Below, one piece after another: positions 26,692-37,909 of a DNA stretch of 64,000 nt; positions within the stretch are counted from its first letter, which is position 1; every line of letters starts with the position of its first letter. The stretch is from NCBI RefSeq assembly GCF_029873635.1, contig NC_080419.1, forward strand, positions 77,794,931 to 77,858,930, in the 5' to 3' direction. The position numbers and the translations under genes are program-made. Source of the DNA: Malania oleifera. Taxonomy: Eukaryota > Streptophyta > Magnoliopsida > Santalales > Ximeniaceae. The notes below the pieces were generated by a model that was not told the origin of the DNA, searched no databases, and worked only from the letters and a program-made list of their open reading frames with translations.

Positions 26692-28349
26692 TGAAAGTGA
26701 AGGTGAAACCCCAAGAGGGGGGTGAAATGGGTATTTTTAAAATTTATTGCGGAAGTTTAATCTATTTATTTTTCACAAGTGATCTAAATACTCTAATCAC
26801 CACAAAACTATTTTTAGCAAACAACTATACCAATGTTGATATTCATAAATATGAAACCAAATCACAAGATTTACAATATTTTTAGCAGATTAATATTGAT
26901 AACAATATGAACCACACACAAATTTATGCTAATATTTAAATGATTAATCAACCAATACCAGGCAATTTCAGCAAATTAAATCAAGTTTAAATTTGCAGTT
27001 ATAGTAGAGTTTGATCACTATAGATATTTAAATCATTCACGACATCCACAAATCAAATTAAATCATTCACAGTAGATAAATTTCGATATATATGTGTTTG
27101 GAAGTAAAACGATAAGGGGAAGAATGACACCAGTATTTTTTACAAGGTTCAACAACGTGCCTATGTCCTTGCCTCAAGAAACTTGCTGTGAGGATTTTAC
27201 CCAACCCTTTGTTCAGTAGGTGGAGCACATCTCTTTGTTCAATAGGTGGAGCACCTCTCAAGTAAGAACAACCCTCTTTCTTGTCAACGATTCACACCTG
27301 AATTGTAGTTACAAGTAAATCAGCAGCAGATTTTGTACAAGAAGAAAACTCTCTCAAAGAGCATATTTGTACATGCAAAAATCACAATGACACTCTCAAA
27401 AATAAATTTGCTATGAAGCTCAAGAGATTTGTTAGGTTTTATGGATTGAAAGCTAAGAACTTTGAAGTATAAAATTAGAAAATACTTTCAAAGAAAGAGA
27501 ATGACGCACCATAGATTTTCAAATATAAAATCAATGTATTTGTTTGCTATTAGGTTACACTAACATGATTAGGGTTAGCCTTATATAGCTAGGTTTGAAT
27601 TCTGACCGTTTGCCCAAGTTTTGGTAACAATATATTTCAAAATCAAAAATAAATCGCACTATTTGCAAAATATATCGCACACTCCAATTGACTGAATTGG
27701 GAGTTTGGTTGCCCAAACCAATTAAATTCATGAATTTCGAAAGAAGCAGTAGTCTTTCGATCGATTAAACTATAGGTTCGGTCACCCAAACCAACACTGT
27801 CTGGACTTTAACAATGGCAGTAGCAATTCGGTCGACTAAACCATGTGTTTGGTCACCTAAACTCTCTAATGCCATACTAGGTTGTTCAGATTCCTACATT
27901 TGGTCGATTGAGCATAAGCCTCAGGCCCTTGAACACCCTGAAATTCAATGTTCTTTTTATTTTTGATTCCAAAACTCATTTGTATCCTTTTGAAAAGATA
28001 TTTGAACTTTGAAAAAGTATTTTCCAAGTTATTAAAACATATCTCTAAGTCCAATAATTAATCTTAAGAACTTTATAGCAAACGTAACTTTGAGAAGTAC
28101 TTACATTAGACTTATATTACATTACACATGAAATATTATCTAAGTTTTCATGTATTTAAGTTTGATCTTCATCCAAGCTCTTCTTCAATATCAATAGCCA
28201 TTATTCATTTTGCTTGTGTTCTTCATGGCTTTAAACTTAAATATGGTCCTTTGTGTTTGTAAGATATTATACATGTAAATACACTTGAAAGTACAATTAG
28301 ATTCCTTAGTTTGTCATTATCAAAACAAGATTAAGCCTTGTTAGGCCAA
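26692..28349 (-). mobile_element. Diverged copia-type LTR
   Basis: It opens with TGAAAGTGAAGGTG and a 'ccaagaggggggtgaa' phrase also found near the start of the SIRE-like LTRs. It has a minus-strand TATA box (CTATATAA, about 27581-27589), an AACGG motif at 27603-27613 and GGTCGCCC/GTCGAC-like motifs at about 27700-27910, and fades at 'ttgttaggcc' near 28349. Its far end resembles, in reverse, the start of the LTR at 62008. No clear target duplication; the right edge is uncertain by several bases. Confidence 0.6.
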
Positions 28350-29342
28350 TCGTTGGGATACACTTGTACGGTAAGTATAGAGCTAAACTCCTTATTACTA
28401 CATCTCAGGATGCAAACATGCAAATATTTCCCCTTGCATTTTCCATTGTCCAAGAGGAAAGCTTTGACACATGAAATTGGTTTTTATGTTATCTTCGTGC
28501 CTTTACCGATAGGAATGGCATTCGCCTGATATAAGATAGGCATCTAGGCATCTAGGCATCTTGGCTACTGTGCAAATATATCGTGATTGACAACCACCAC
28601 GACTTTTGTTGTTATGTGGATTTTATGATGTGAATGTGCTGACTAAATTTTTTTCTATACTGCAGGCTGACATACTGCATGAGGTAGATATGATCTCTCT
28701 AGATCCTGCAGTATAGGGATTAGTGAGGTCCGGATTGAGGATTATCCACAAGGATGGATGATGGACACAAGTATCTCGACTTGACCCGCCTACATGAGGA
28801 GGTCGAGCTACTCTAATACAAGGAGGACGTGCTTCGTGTGTGGATAGTGGTTCACAGAGTCGCTCTAGTGAGCTGCCTGTTGTACAGAATGAAAACGTGT
28901 TTGGCCTATTAGCACCATATGCATGTTTTATAGGAGCTGATATTGTGGAGCCATTTAGTAGTAGACTGTATGTTGGAGATGTTCCTTTTTCCTCCAGGCC
29001 TTTAGGTTGGAGTACCCCGTTCAACTCTCCTACCACCCCATCCACATCATTCCTATTGGACGACAATCTAGATGCTAAGGACGTGGATGCACTAGTCATG
29101 CCACCTCGTTCCCATCATTCCTGTTGTACATTAGTTGGATTCTTATGTTTTCATGTGTATAGCTTCATTGCATTATTTCTAGATAATTTGGGATGCTTAT
29201 TTGTTGTTCCCTATTATGTATGTGTAATTGGAAACTTTTGCTTGCATAGTCTCAATGTATGTAGTTGTGTATGAAAGTTGTGAAAATAATATTATTGATT
29301 TCCGAAATTTTTACAATAATTCGATGTAATGTGAATGTATAT
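28350..29342. other. Unassigned stretch with overlapping open frames on both strands
   Basis: The minus strand is open at 28623-29099 (158 codons) and the plus strand at 28840-29274 (144 codons). Neither translation resembles a family I know. A plus-strand acceptor-like site, 'tttttttctatactgcag', ends at about 28665. A triple 'catctaggcatc' occurs near 28540-28560. This could be the tail of a transposon-borne or retroposed gene, or chance. Confidence 0.3.
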
Positions 29343-30465
29343 TGTTAGCTTTGGTGTATTCCCAAGAGGGGGGTGAATTGGATATTTAAAATTTTGTCCT
29401 ACCTAGGTTTATCCAAATCAGTAATATTACGCAACCTAAGGTCTGTCTATGCAATTATAATATCAATCAACACATGTACAACATATAATGAATCAAACAT
29501 ACAACATACATGTGCTGAAAATAAAAGTAAGGAAAATATAAAGTACACGCATGATATGTTATCGGGGTACGGCTAACTGTGCCTACGTCCTCGCCTTTAG
29601 CTTGAAAGCCTAAGGATTCCACTAATGCTCACTTAATGGGTGGAGCGGCACCGATTACAACCAGGTCAATTAACAAGGCTAACCTCAACCTACAACTGCA
29701 CCTTACTAGGATGGTGCACCTAGCTTTCCTATCCAAATTTAAGCCAATCTGAAACTATTCAACAGGGCTAGTCTCCCTTTTCAGACCCACGCTTGGAATA
29801 CAACGACTATAAAACTTTCCGTACAAACAAATGCTTCTTACACTAAGCAGCTATATACCACTATGCACAATATAATCAATGCACCTCAAACAGATGATAA
29901 GAACTGTAAGCTTAGTGCAATATGTGTGCAATAACACTCAATCTAATATCAATGTTCAATCAAGCACAAGAGTGTATTAACAAGTTAATCTTTGAACCTA
30001 AGTAAAGATAAATCTCAATCAAGGTTTAGGGTTTCAAAGATTTGTACTAATGAAAATTTAGAATATCTCAAAAATAATTTTCTTAATATCAAAGTACAAA
30101 GAGATATTCAAGTAAGAGCTTGTAAAATATTTTTGCACACACAAAAATACAAGCCCTAATGAGTCTTGCAATAATAATGCAAAACTCACTTAGTTATAAG
30201 ATTTTTCCTACACAAAGATTTATCAAATAAAATCGGGGGAAAAATATTTGCTTGACTCTTAATATGAAAAACAAATAGCAACAAATGCAATGAGAGTTTC
30301 AAGCAATAACAAATAATGTATGAACACTCACAAAGCTTGATTTCTCAAAAGAGTGGGGCTGTATGAGTGTATAGGGTTTGAATGAACAAATAGGGCTTAG
30401 GAAATTTGAGAGGATTTTTGGTTAATCCTATTTGCTAATCAACTCTTAATCAGCGCAAATGAGGA

Positions 30466-30504
30466 CATATATATATAGAGATTCCCAAAATTTTGACCGT
30501 TGGG
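30466..30504 (-). promoter_or_regulatory. LTR core promoter: TATA box plus perfect MSA-type motif
   Basis: On the minus strand TCTATATATATATG lies at about 30466-30480 and CCCAACGGTCA at 30494-30504. The latter fits the MSA consensus YCYAACGGYYA at all 11 positions. MSA elements bind three-repeat MYB factors and drive G2/M-phase expression in plants. Function in this LTR is inferred. Confidence 0.55.
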
Positions 30505-30680
30505 GACATAAGGGTAATTATTAAATTTATTTTAAAACTGTTTAAGAAAATTAACTCCATTTAACTTGGTAAAAATTTTTACAATTCGAGAGGATCGGTT
30601 AACCATTTTTAAGGTTCGGTTGGCCATCATACTAAATTCGGTCGACCGGGGGATTTTTGAACTATAGGTTCAGTCGACCG

Positions 30681-31167
30681 TGTTAGGAATATACGAACAA
30701 ATTCCCGAAACCTGTGAGAAACAAATAGAGAAAGAATAACGCCAAAGAAAAATTCAATCACACGCACAAGACAATATTTACGTGGTTCGGCAATTTTGCC
30801 TACGTCCACGGAGTTACAGGGATTTCAATATTATCAGGAAGAAAGCACAGAGAGTGCGACGACGATACAATTCTCTCGCTCTCGCTCTCTCTCGCGGATA
30901 CAACCACTCGACACCCGAAAGCACCCTTTTTATATGTTGCGCCTAGGGTTCCGTTCCGAATGGGCTCCAAAAATTTTCCCCAGGGGCGTTGCCCCCAGAC
31001 CCCCACGAGTACAGCTTGTACTGCTTAGTCCATGAGCGCTACGGCTTGGGCCGTGAGGCCCAAGCCTTCGCTCCATGGACTAAGCCTTAGGATAGAAATC
31101 TCTAATTAAACAGAGGTCGGGTCATCATCCAAATTAAGACACAACTAGGCTCCACAAAAGCCCAACA
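30681..31167. mobile_element. 487 bp solo LTR nested in the SIRE-like 3' LTR
   Basis: It starts TGTTAGGAATATACG and ends AGCCCAACA, flanked on both sides by GACCG (30676-30680 and 31168-31172), a perfect duplication. The partner LTR at 39240-39255 reads straight through this site. It holds 'tttacgtggttcgg' and a GC-rich centre. It is probably from a different, short-LTR copia family. Orientation not settled. Confidence 0.88.
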
Positions 31168-31870
31168 GACCGTCCAAGGGTGATTCTAAGCCCTCCGAGA
31201 TTCAGTCAACCAGACATGAGTTTGGTTGGCCGAACTTGGGTTTTTGGTCGACTAGGTCAATTTTCTACTAAAAGTTCAATCGACCAGGGCGTTGGGATCT
31301 CCCCACGTTTCAGTTCAGTCGACCAGAGCGTTGTAGCTCATTTTAAGGTTGGTCGACCAAAGGGTCAAAATATTGACCCTAGGGAAGTTCGGTTAGCCGA
31401 AGAGCCCTGAGTATTAGGGTTCGGTTGACTGAACATGCCAATTTGGGAATTTCAGTCCTTTTCTTTTTATAAGATTGTCCCTATTCATATGATGATTAAC
31501 TTTAAGACAATAGGGCACATTTTCATGCAGAAATGAGGGTCCTAAGGTCAGTCTAAGTCCTTTGAGCTTATAGTCTACATGCATGATATGCATTAATTAT
31601 TACAGAACAAGGATTATAATTATAGACTCGAATGATAAAATGAAATATAAAAATAAAATACAACTTGAAAAGGAAGTCAATCTTCATGCACTGCTCCTTT
31701 GCAATTCCATGGAATATGCCGAAAGATGTGCTCGTTTACGTGTTTCTCGGCTTTCATCTCTCATCTGTCATCTGTGCTTAGAAAAGTAAACCTGTTCATA
31801 CACTTAGCACACAGATAAGATACTGTGATTTTTCATAATCAAAACAGGATACGGACTCAAAAAGTTAATA

Positions 31871-31886
31871 ATCTCCTCCTTTTTGA
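31871..31886 (-). other. Polypurine tract of the SIRE-like element
   Basis: On the minus strand 'catcaaaaaggaggagat' runs into the LTR. SIRE-type elements commonly have a phrase of the form 'gtcatcatcaaaaaggggga' here. It marks the left LTR as the 3' one. Confidence 0.75.
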
Positions 31887-33031
31887 TGATGACAAACACA
31901 TGAGCAAAATATAGGTTCACCAGACAAGGCTCCCCCTAACAACATGCATTAAAAGAATGATATTCAATAAGGTTCATATATAAGCATGAAGAGTTCATAA
32001 TGTTTCAAGTTGTGCATTTAAGTTCAATTTTCATTTGCCATTTTGAATAACAAAAGGTCAGGGAGAAACTAATTTTGCTCTTATAAAACACCTCCCCTTT
32101 TTGTCATCAGCAAAAGGGTATGTAAACAGCAATTTGAGTATACAAACAGTATAATTGGTCATGGAAAGATTTTAAATGACATGAAAGCATAGTCAAACAA
32201 AAAATATACACAAACCATTGCAATTGAAACATATCATAAGACCCGTGAAAGATTAGAATTAAAGGCACACGACATATGATACCAAATAGAAGGTTTAAGC
32301 ATAAAACAGTCTAACTAGTTTGCATGCATTTTCATGTGAAGTTACCGAACTAGTTATGCAATTTAAAATATATATGTATGTAATAATAAGGCAAGATATA
32401 AAGATTTTTTGTTTGAAAGAATTTCTTGCCAAATAATAAAGATATATGTAAATGTATATAAATATGTATTCCCTTTTACGAAATTGTCAAAAGATACTAG
32501 GGGTGTGCTTGCTAAAAAAGAAGATTTTAATTTAAAGCAAGCAAGTACAAATTTTTTGGTTTGTCAATTAAGCACATACTAAGATATAACCATGAAAACC
32601 ACAATGATCCTAAACATTTAACAATCACATGCAAGATCATATGGCAAAAACGGATGACTGTGGCAAAACTACATATTTCAACTTAAGATTTTTAATATAA
32701 TCATTCTATTCAAGCACATGCCACACAGAATTCATTTAAGATCTAAGCTAAACATATTAAGAGCATAATAAGATGAATATTTTAATTTTAGATGCTCCCC
32801 ATATCGTTTGAAATCCTAGATTAGATGCACTAAACTACTTATACTAGATAGAGGATTATTTCATTATGCCTATAGTATAAGCCATTCTTTTTTAAATCCT
32901 TTAACCCAACCATACTGATGATTTATTTAACTATATTATGATTAGTATGGTCATCCCTATAGGCCATAGATGCATCTTAGAAAATATATTAAAGCATGAA
33001 TTAATACTCATAACCTAGAACAATTCATATC
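31887..33031 (-). other. Non-coding 3' interior of the SIRE-like element
   Basis: AT-rich with no open frames of note. A second polypurine-like tract lies near 32087-32115 (minus-strand reading with 'aaaaaggggagg'), possibly an older or alternative priming site. Confidence 0.5.
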
Positions 33032-35078
33032 TATTAGCTTTGGTGTATTCTCAAGAGGGGGTGATTTGGAATTTTAAAATTTTTTCCTAAATTCAACTAA
33101 TCCAACAACCAATATTACACAAGCCCAGGGTCTATCTATGCAGTTCCAATATGCGTAGATAAATATAATGTGGAAATTAAATCATACGCAACATTCACAC
33201 AATAACATACACGTGCGGAAATATAAATTGCGGAAATATAAACAGTACATACATGATATGTTATCGAGGTTCGACCAACTGTGCCTACGTCCCTGCCTCT
33301 AGCTCACAAGCCTGAGGATTCCACTAAAGCTCACTTAACGAGTGGAGTGGAACCGATTACAACCAGGTCAATTAACGAGACTGACCTCAACCAACACGCC
33401 TTACTAGGATGGCGCACCTAACTTTCCTAACAGGATTTAAGCCAATCCGGAACAATTTTCCGGGACTAGTCTCCCTCTTTAGGCCCGTACCTGGAATACA
33501 ACAAATGTGTAATACAATTTTTGCGTACACAAAATATGTTTCTTACACTAAGCAGATTATGTACCACTAAGCACAATATAATCAATCAATCAATCAATGC
33601 ACCTCAAGAATATATGAACTATAAGCTTGGTGCTTTATATCTACAATTAACACTCAAGGATGTATAATCTCAAATATGTGCATACTGTTCTAACAAGCTA
33701 ATCTTTGAAAGCAAAGTATATTAAATCTCAATATCATATTAGTGTTTCAAAGATACTAGCAAAGATATTTAAACGAACTCAAAGAAAATATTTTCTCAAA
33801 TGTATCTTGCACAAGAGTTGTTTGAAATCTAGTTTTTAAAAATATTTTGTACACAAAAATAAAGCTATAGGAATCTTGTAATGATAATATAAAGATCCTC
33901 AAGCTACTTAGTTTATCCCAAGACAAGATTTATTAAATTTAAATCTACGGGATAAACTTAGCTTAACTCCCCAAAATAAATATCAACCAATCAAGCAAAC
34001 AATGGGAGTATTAGCCAATTAATAACAAACACAAGAACAATCAATTAACTCTCACAATATCAAGATGCATCAAGGAAATGAATATTTGAGAGTATTTTGG
34101 GCAAAATGAGATTTTGAGATAGAGAAGATTTTTGCCAATGATTTTGGCTAATCTCCTCCTAATCTTCACAAATGAACCCATATTTATAGACAAGGTCAAA
34201 AATATAACCGTTTGGGACCTATTTGGTATTCTTAGAAAAGTCTAAAAACATTTAAGAGTGATTAACCCATTTTAACTCTTATTTACCTCAGGTAAAATAA
34301 ATTTAACCCGAGAAGGTTGGGGTGGCTAAACCGAGGTTCGGTCACCCAAATAGAATCATTTTAAAAAATATTTTAAAAGATTTTGGCAGCTCGAACCAAA
34401 GTCAGTAGCATTTATTCGGAGTTTCGGGTGCCCAGTCAGTGGGTCGGTAGCCCAAACTCAGAGGTTCGGTCGCCCGGGCTTGTTTTGAACTGTTTTCCTC
34501 AGCAGCCCGAGTTGGTGAGGGGTCCCTTTCAGAGGGTTCGGGCACCCGGGAAAAATATGTTTAAAATAGGTTCGGTTGCCCAAGAGTTTGGTCAACTATT
34601 GACTTTTCAACAATTCGAGCGCCGGAGGAGTTTTGAACTTCTAGGGTTTGGTCGCCCGAACTCTCTTAAACTTCCCTAAATGTTCAACTCAATTCATGTT
34701 TAACACTCATGATTGTGAATAATATTTGTGCATGAGTGTTTGGGACCTAAGGTCTTACTAGGGTCTTTTCTAAGGTCGTTTTGAGATAGTCCCAAAAATA
34801 CGGCGTCGTTTGACCGAATCCCTAAGGTCTCTCTAAGGTCTTGAACTTATAGATCCTACTTGCATGATATGCAGATAATTACAGACCTTTTCTTAATTAA
34901 AATTACAGACCCAAATAGAAAATACAATATAATAAATGTGTCAAGGTCTTCTTTTTCTTCAAGTCTCCGAGTGCCATCATATGATATTGTCAATGAAAAC
35001 CTGCACAACAACTCGGCAAACATTAAATACCAAAGTATTTATCATAATCAAAACTGAGAATGACCCATGGGGTCAACA
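33032..35078 (-). mobile_element. Solo LTR nested in the SIRE-like interior
   Basis: A 2047 bp LTR from TATTAGCTTTGG to GTCAACA with flanks ATATC (33027-33031) and ATATT (35079-35083), a 5 bp duplication with one mismatch. It belongs to a sister subfamily: its motif array (about 34310-34665) has GGTCGCCC in place of GGTCGACC, as in the copy at 51841. TATA box at 34181-34190 and AACGG motif at 34205-34215, minus strand. No coding region. Confidence 0.85.
34181..34215 (-). promoter_or_regulatory. LTR core promoter: TATA box plus MSA-like AACGG
   Basis: On the minus strand TCTATAAATA lies at 34181-34190 and CCAAACGGTTA at 34205-34215 (10 of 11 positions of YCYAACGGYYA). Spacing as in sister LTRs. 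Confidence 0.55.
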
Positions 35079-35083
35079 ATATT

Positions 35084-36747
35084 TATTCATAGACCTTTAA
35101 GCAATGGATATGATATTCAGGGTTTTCTGAAGAGCCTCAATATTCAAGAATGAGAATTGATGCATATGAATCCTTTAAATTCTTTCTATAAGGATGGAGC
35201 TAGGCTCCTATAATTATTCGATAATTATGCTAGGATGAAACTTAATATTCAATTATTTTCACTTATCGTTTCAAAAATATTTTAACATTAATTTTATCAT
35301 AATCATCTATACAACATTTTATATTGGGAAAAATCCTATTGAAATTTCGGTAGCATGCCGTCTATAAATTGGACATTTTCCTATAAAACCTGTACCTGAT
35401 AATTGGTTGTCTTCATCAAAATGGATTATACAAAGCATGCAACAACCTAAAATCAACTACTAGCATGCAATTCATATCCACTGCATCCGCTATGCAGGAG
35501 GCATTCTACATTAAGTATGTAATCAGGTAGCAATTATCAATTCATAAAAATAATTTATCCATCAAAAAATATAAATAGTAAAGAGCAGAGGATAGATTTG
35601 AGTTCAGTGCAGTGTTGTTATTCGCTAAGGCATATAGATAAAATCATGAGAGCATTTGATTTTGAGATATGAAGATGATGCTCCCCCTGAGTTATGCACT
35701 TAAACATTTTGTGCCTTTTTCATCACTAAATATTTTTAGCCAAGGTTCTTAAGATTTTCAATGGTTTAATTTTGGCGTTGATTTCATTAGGCTTATTGGA
35801 CCAAAAAGTCACAATGAATATCTTTTATGTGTGCCAAGCCTATCTTGTATCTTTACTTATGAATCTCAATACGTGTGAGAGACACAGATTTAAATGGCTT
35901 TGAACTTTAAGTGACCGTGCATAGGTTTCCTTTAAAATATGTTTCTTCTTCTAGATTGAGACCTAGGTGATCATATTAGTCATTGAACTCATCTCTAAGT
36001 ATATAAAGCTCTAAAGGATATGACTTAATGATTTGAGAGCTTGTGAAGGGAAGATAAATAAATACTCTTTGAAAATTTAAATCACTAATGGGTACAGGAG
36101 AGTATTTAGGATAGATAGGACATTTTTCAAAATATTTTTGTGATGGTAATCATGTCCAGGCTTGGGCAAAGAGCATATAGGATATGTGAATGTAGTGAAC
36201 AATGCTCTTTGGTGATTGGGAAGTATCTTTTAGATATTATCATAATTTGGAACAAGAATACAAACTAAGGAAAAGATGAATCTATACCTGATATGATTGT
36301 GGTTTGGTAAAGATTTCCTATGGAGGGATTAAACCAAAATTAAAGGATTTACAATTTAAACTCAAAGGAACCAAACCCCTAGTGGATGCCTCTAATTTTG
36401 ATTACAAGGAGGATGACTTTTTATTAACACTATATAGCTATGGAATTTATTATCAATGGTGCTTATACGTAGAGTGATGACCAAATTTTGATTAATGAGA
36501 TTAGGGTCAAAAATATAGGATGGACCCCTGAAGCTCATCTCTATGTAATGGACAACAGTGGCTTAACTTAAGGTATTATATTTAAGCATGAGTTAAGCAT
36601 TTGAAATTGATTACCTGACAAAGATGTCATGTCCAATTGGAAGTGGATGTAGATACTAGGTTTATATATAACTTAACCTCAAACCACTCCCTAAGCCTAC
36701 AGTCATCACAACCCCTAAACCTAATAACTAAGGGACGATTGAAATAT
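35084..36747 (-). other. Interior of the SIRE-like element downstream of gag
   Basis: In full-length relatives this position would begin the protease and the rest of pol. Here no pol motifs were recognised. A minus-strand 'aactcagggggagcatc' near 35678-35695 resembles the sequence just after the pol stop in SIRE elements, which would place an internal deletion between gag and this point. Confidence 0.45.
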
Positions 36748-37908
36748 TTATGTAATTTCTATGGGAACCCAATCTTCCTTAGATCCTATGGAGTTTGCCT
36801 TGTTGGTTATCCATTTCATTTCTTTGTGTAAGCCCCTGGCACCTTTAGGTGGATAATTATATTTCATGTGCCCTATCTCTCCAATATATAAGCAAGTTTT
36901 ATATGCTCGTGAAAAATTGTGCTTATTTATTTTAATTTTACTCATTAAGACATTTTTAGGATTGTGGGACTTAAAGTATGAACCCTTTTTCAAAGATTTA
37001 TTTCTCTTAATTCCTAAGGGTTTTTCATCCTCTATTTCTTCCTTTAGGCAAATAATTTTCAATATCTTCTTAACCTTTTTCTTCTCTAAGGTGGCATGAT
37101 GTTTTGTTAGATCTTTTACTTGTTTTGCCAACCTTTTATTTTCATTTTTCAAAATTGTTTTTCGTTTAGACAACTAAAGTAGAAGCTTATGCATTTTAAA
37201 TAAAATACATTCTAGTTCTTTGTTTGAGGGAATGCTTTCATTAAAAACTTCAACATATGATTTATCACAAGATTTTTCACAATACATATTACATGAATCA
37301 TTTAAAGTATTATCACAAAGTTTGTCAAATGATTCAATGCACAATTTATTACAATATTTTTCACCAGAATCATTACATGCATCATTAGCAGTATTATCAA
37401 CTGATGATTCAGCATACAACACAACATAGCATTTAGCACAAGAATCATCAATAGAGGCAAAGATAGAATCATATACCTCAACGTCTAATAAAACAATTAC
37501 CCTATCATTTACCACTTCCTGAGTTGTGGTTTCATTCTCCCGGGATTCTCCATATTTCCTTTCGAGTTCATCCATGATTTCCTTTGCACCTGTACATGGC
37601 ATAATCTCAAGCAAGATATTAGAATCTAAGGCGCAATACAATAAATTCATGGCATGTGAATTTGCATGCATTAAACTACTGTCATTTTCTACTAGCATAC
37701 AAATTATTTTATCAATCACCTGCCAGGCCCTCCAATCCCTAGATTTTATATAAATAGTCATTCTAATTTTTAGTGGGTGTAATTGACAGCACAAAATACA
37801 GAAGGGCAAGAAGGTGACTGACCCTTGCCGAATGGGGATACGCCAACTTGAGCCATAGCGATCTTTTGTAAAAATGTTTAAGTCTATGCAACGAGACTCT
37901 GATACCAA
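36748..37908 (-). pseudogene. SIRE-like copia gag region (fossil)
   Basis: The region reads as a copia gag. It includes NLLYCALDSN and AKEIMDELERKYGES (the gag core with the usual LxxxY and WDxL-type spacing), then a long acidic/Cys-rich stretch, a coiled-coil-like KNENKRLAKQVKDL, and a zinc-knuckle remnant, C..IGEIGHMKYNYP, in which the usual Cys pattern is not complete. RGLHKEMKWI after it matches the gag-protease junction of SIRE-type elements. Gag would form the RNA-packaging particle. Broken, with only a few interruptions. Confidence 0.8.
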
Positions 37909-37909
37909 T
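37897..37909 (-). other. Primer binding site (tRNA-Met type) of the SIRE-like element
   Basis: On the minus strand the bases after the LTR read TTGGTATCAGAGTC, complementary to the 3' end of initiator tRNA-Met. It identifies the right LTR as the 5' one. Confidence 0.85.

Larger units (their letters stand above)
29343..31870 (-). repeat. 3' LTR of the SIRE-like element, carrying a solo LTR
   Basis: It opens TGTTAGCTTTGGTG and ends GTTAATA next to the polypurine tract. Its own sequence is about 2.04 kb once the nested 487 bp LTR and its 5 bp duplication are taken out, matching the 2.0 kb partner. Confidence 0.88.

Noticed and set aside
37897-37909. Piece of a tRNA-Met gene
   Set aside because: Only the primer-site complement is present, placed exactly at the LTR edge; the same applies at 17421-17434.
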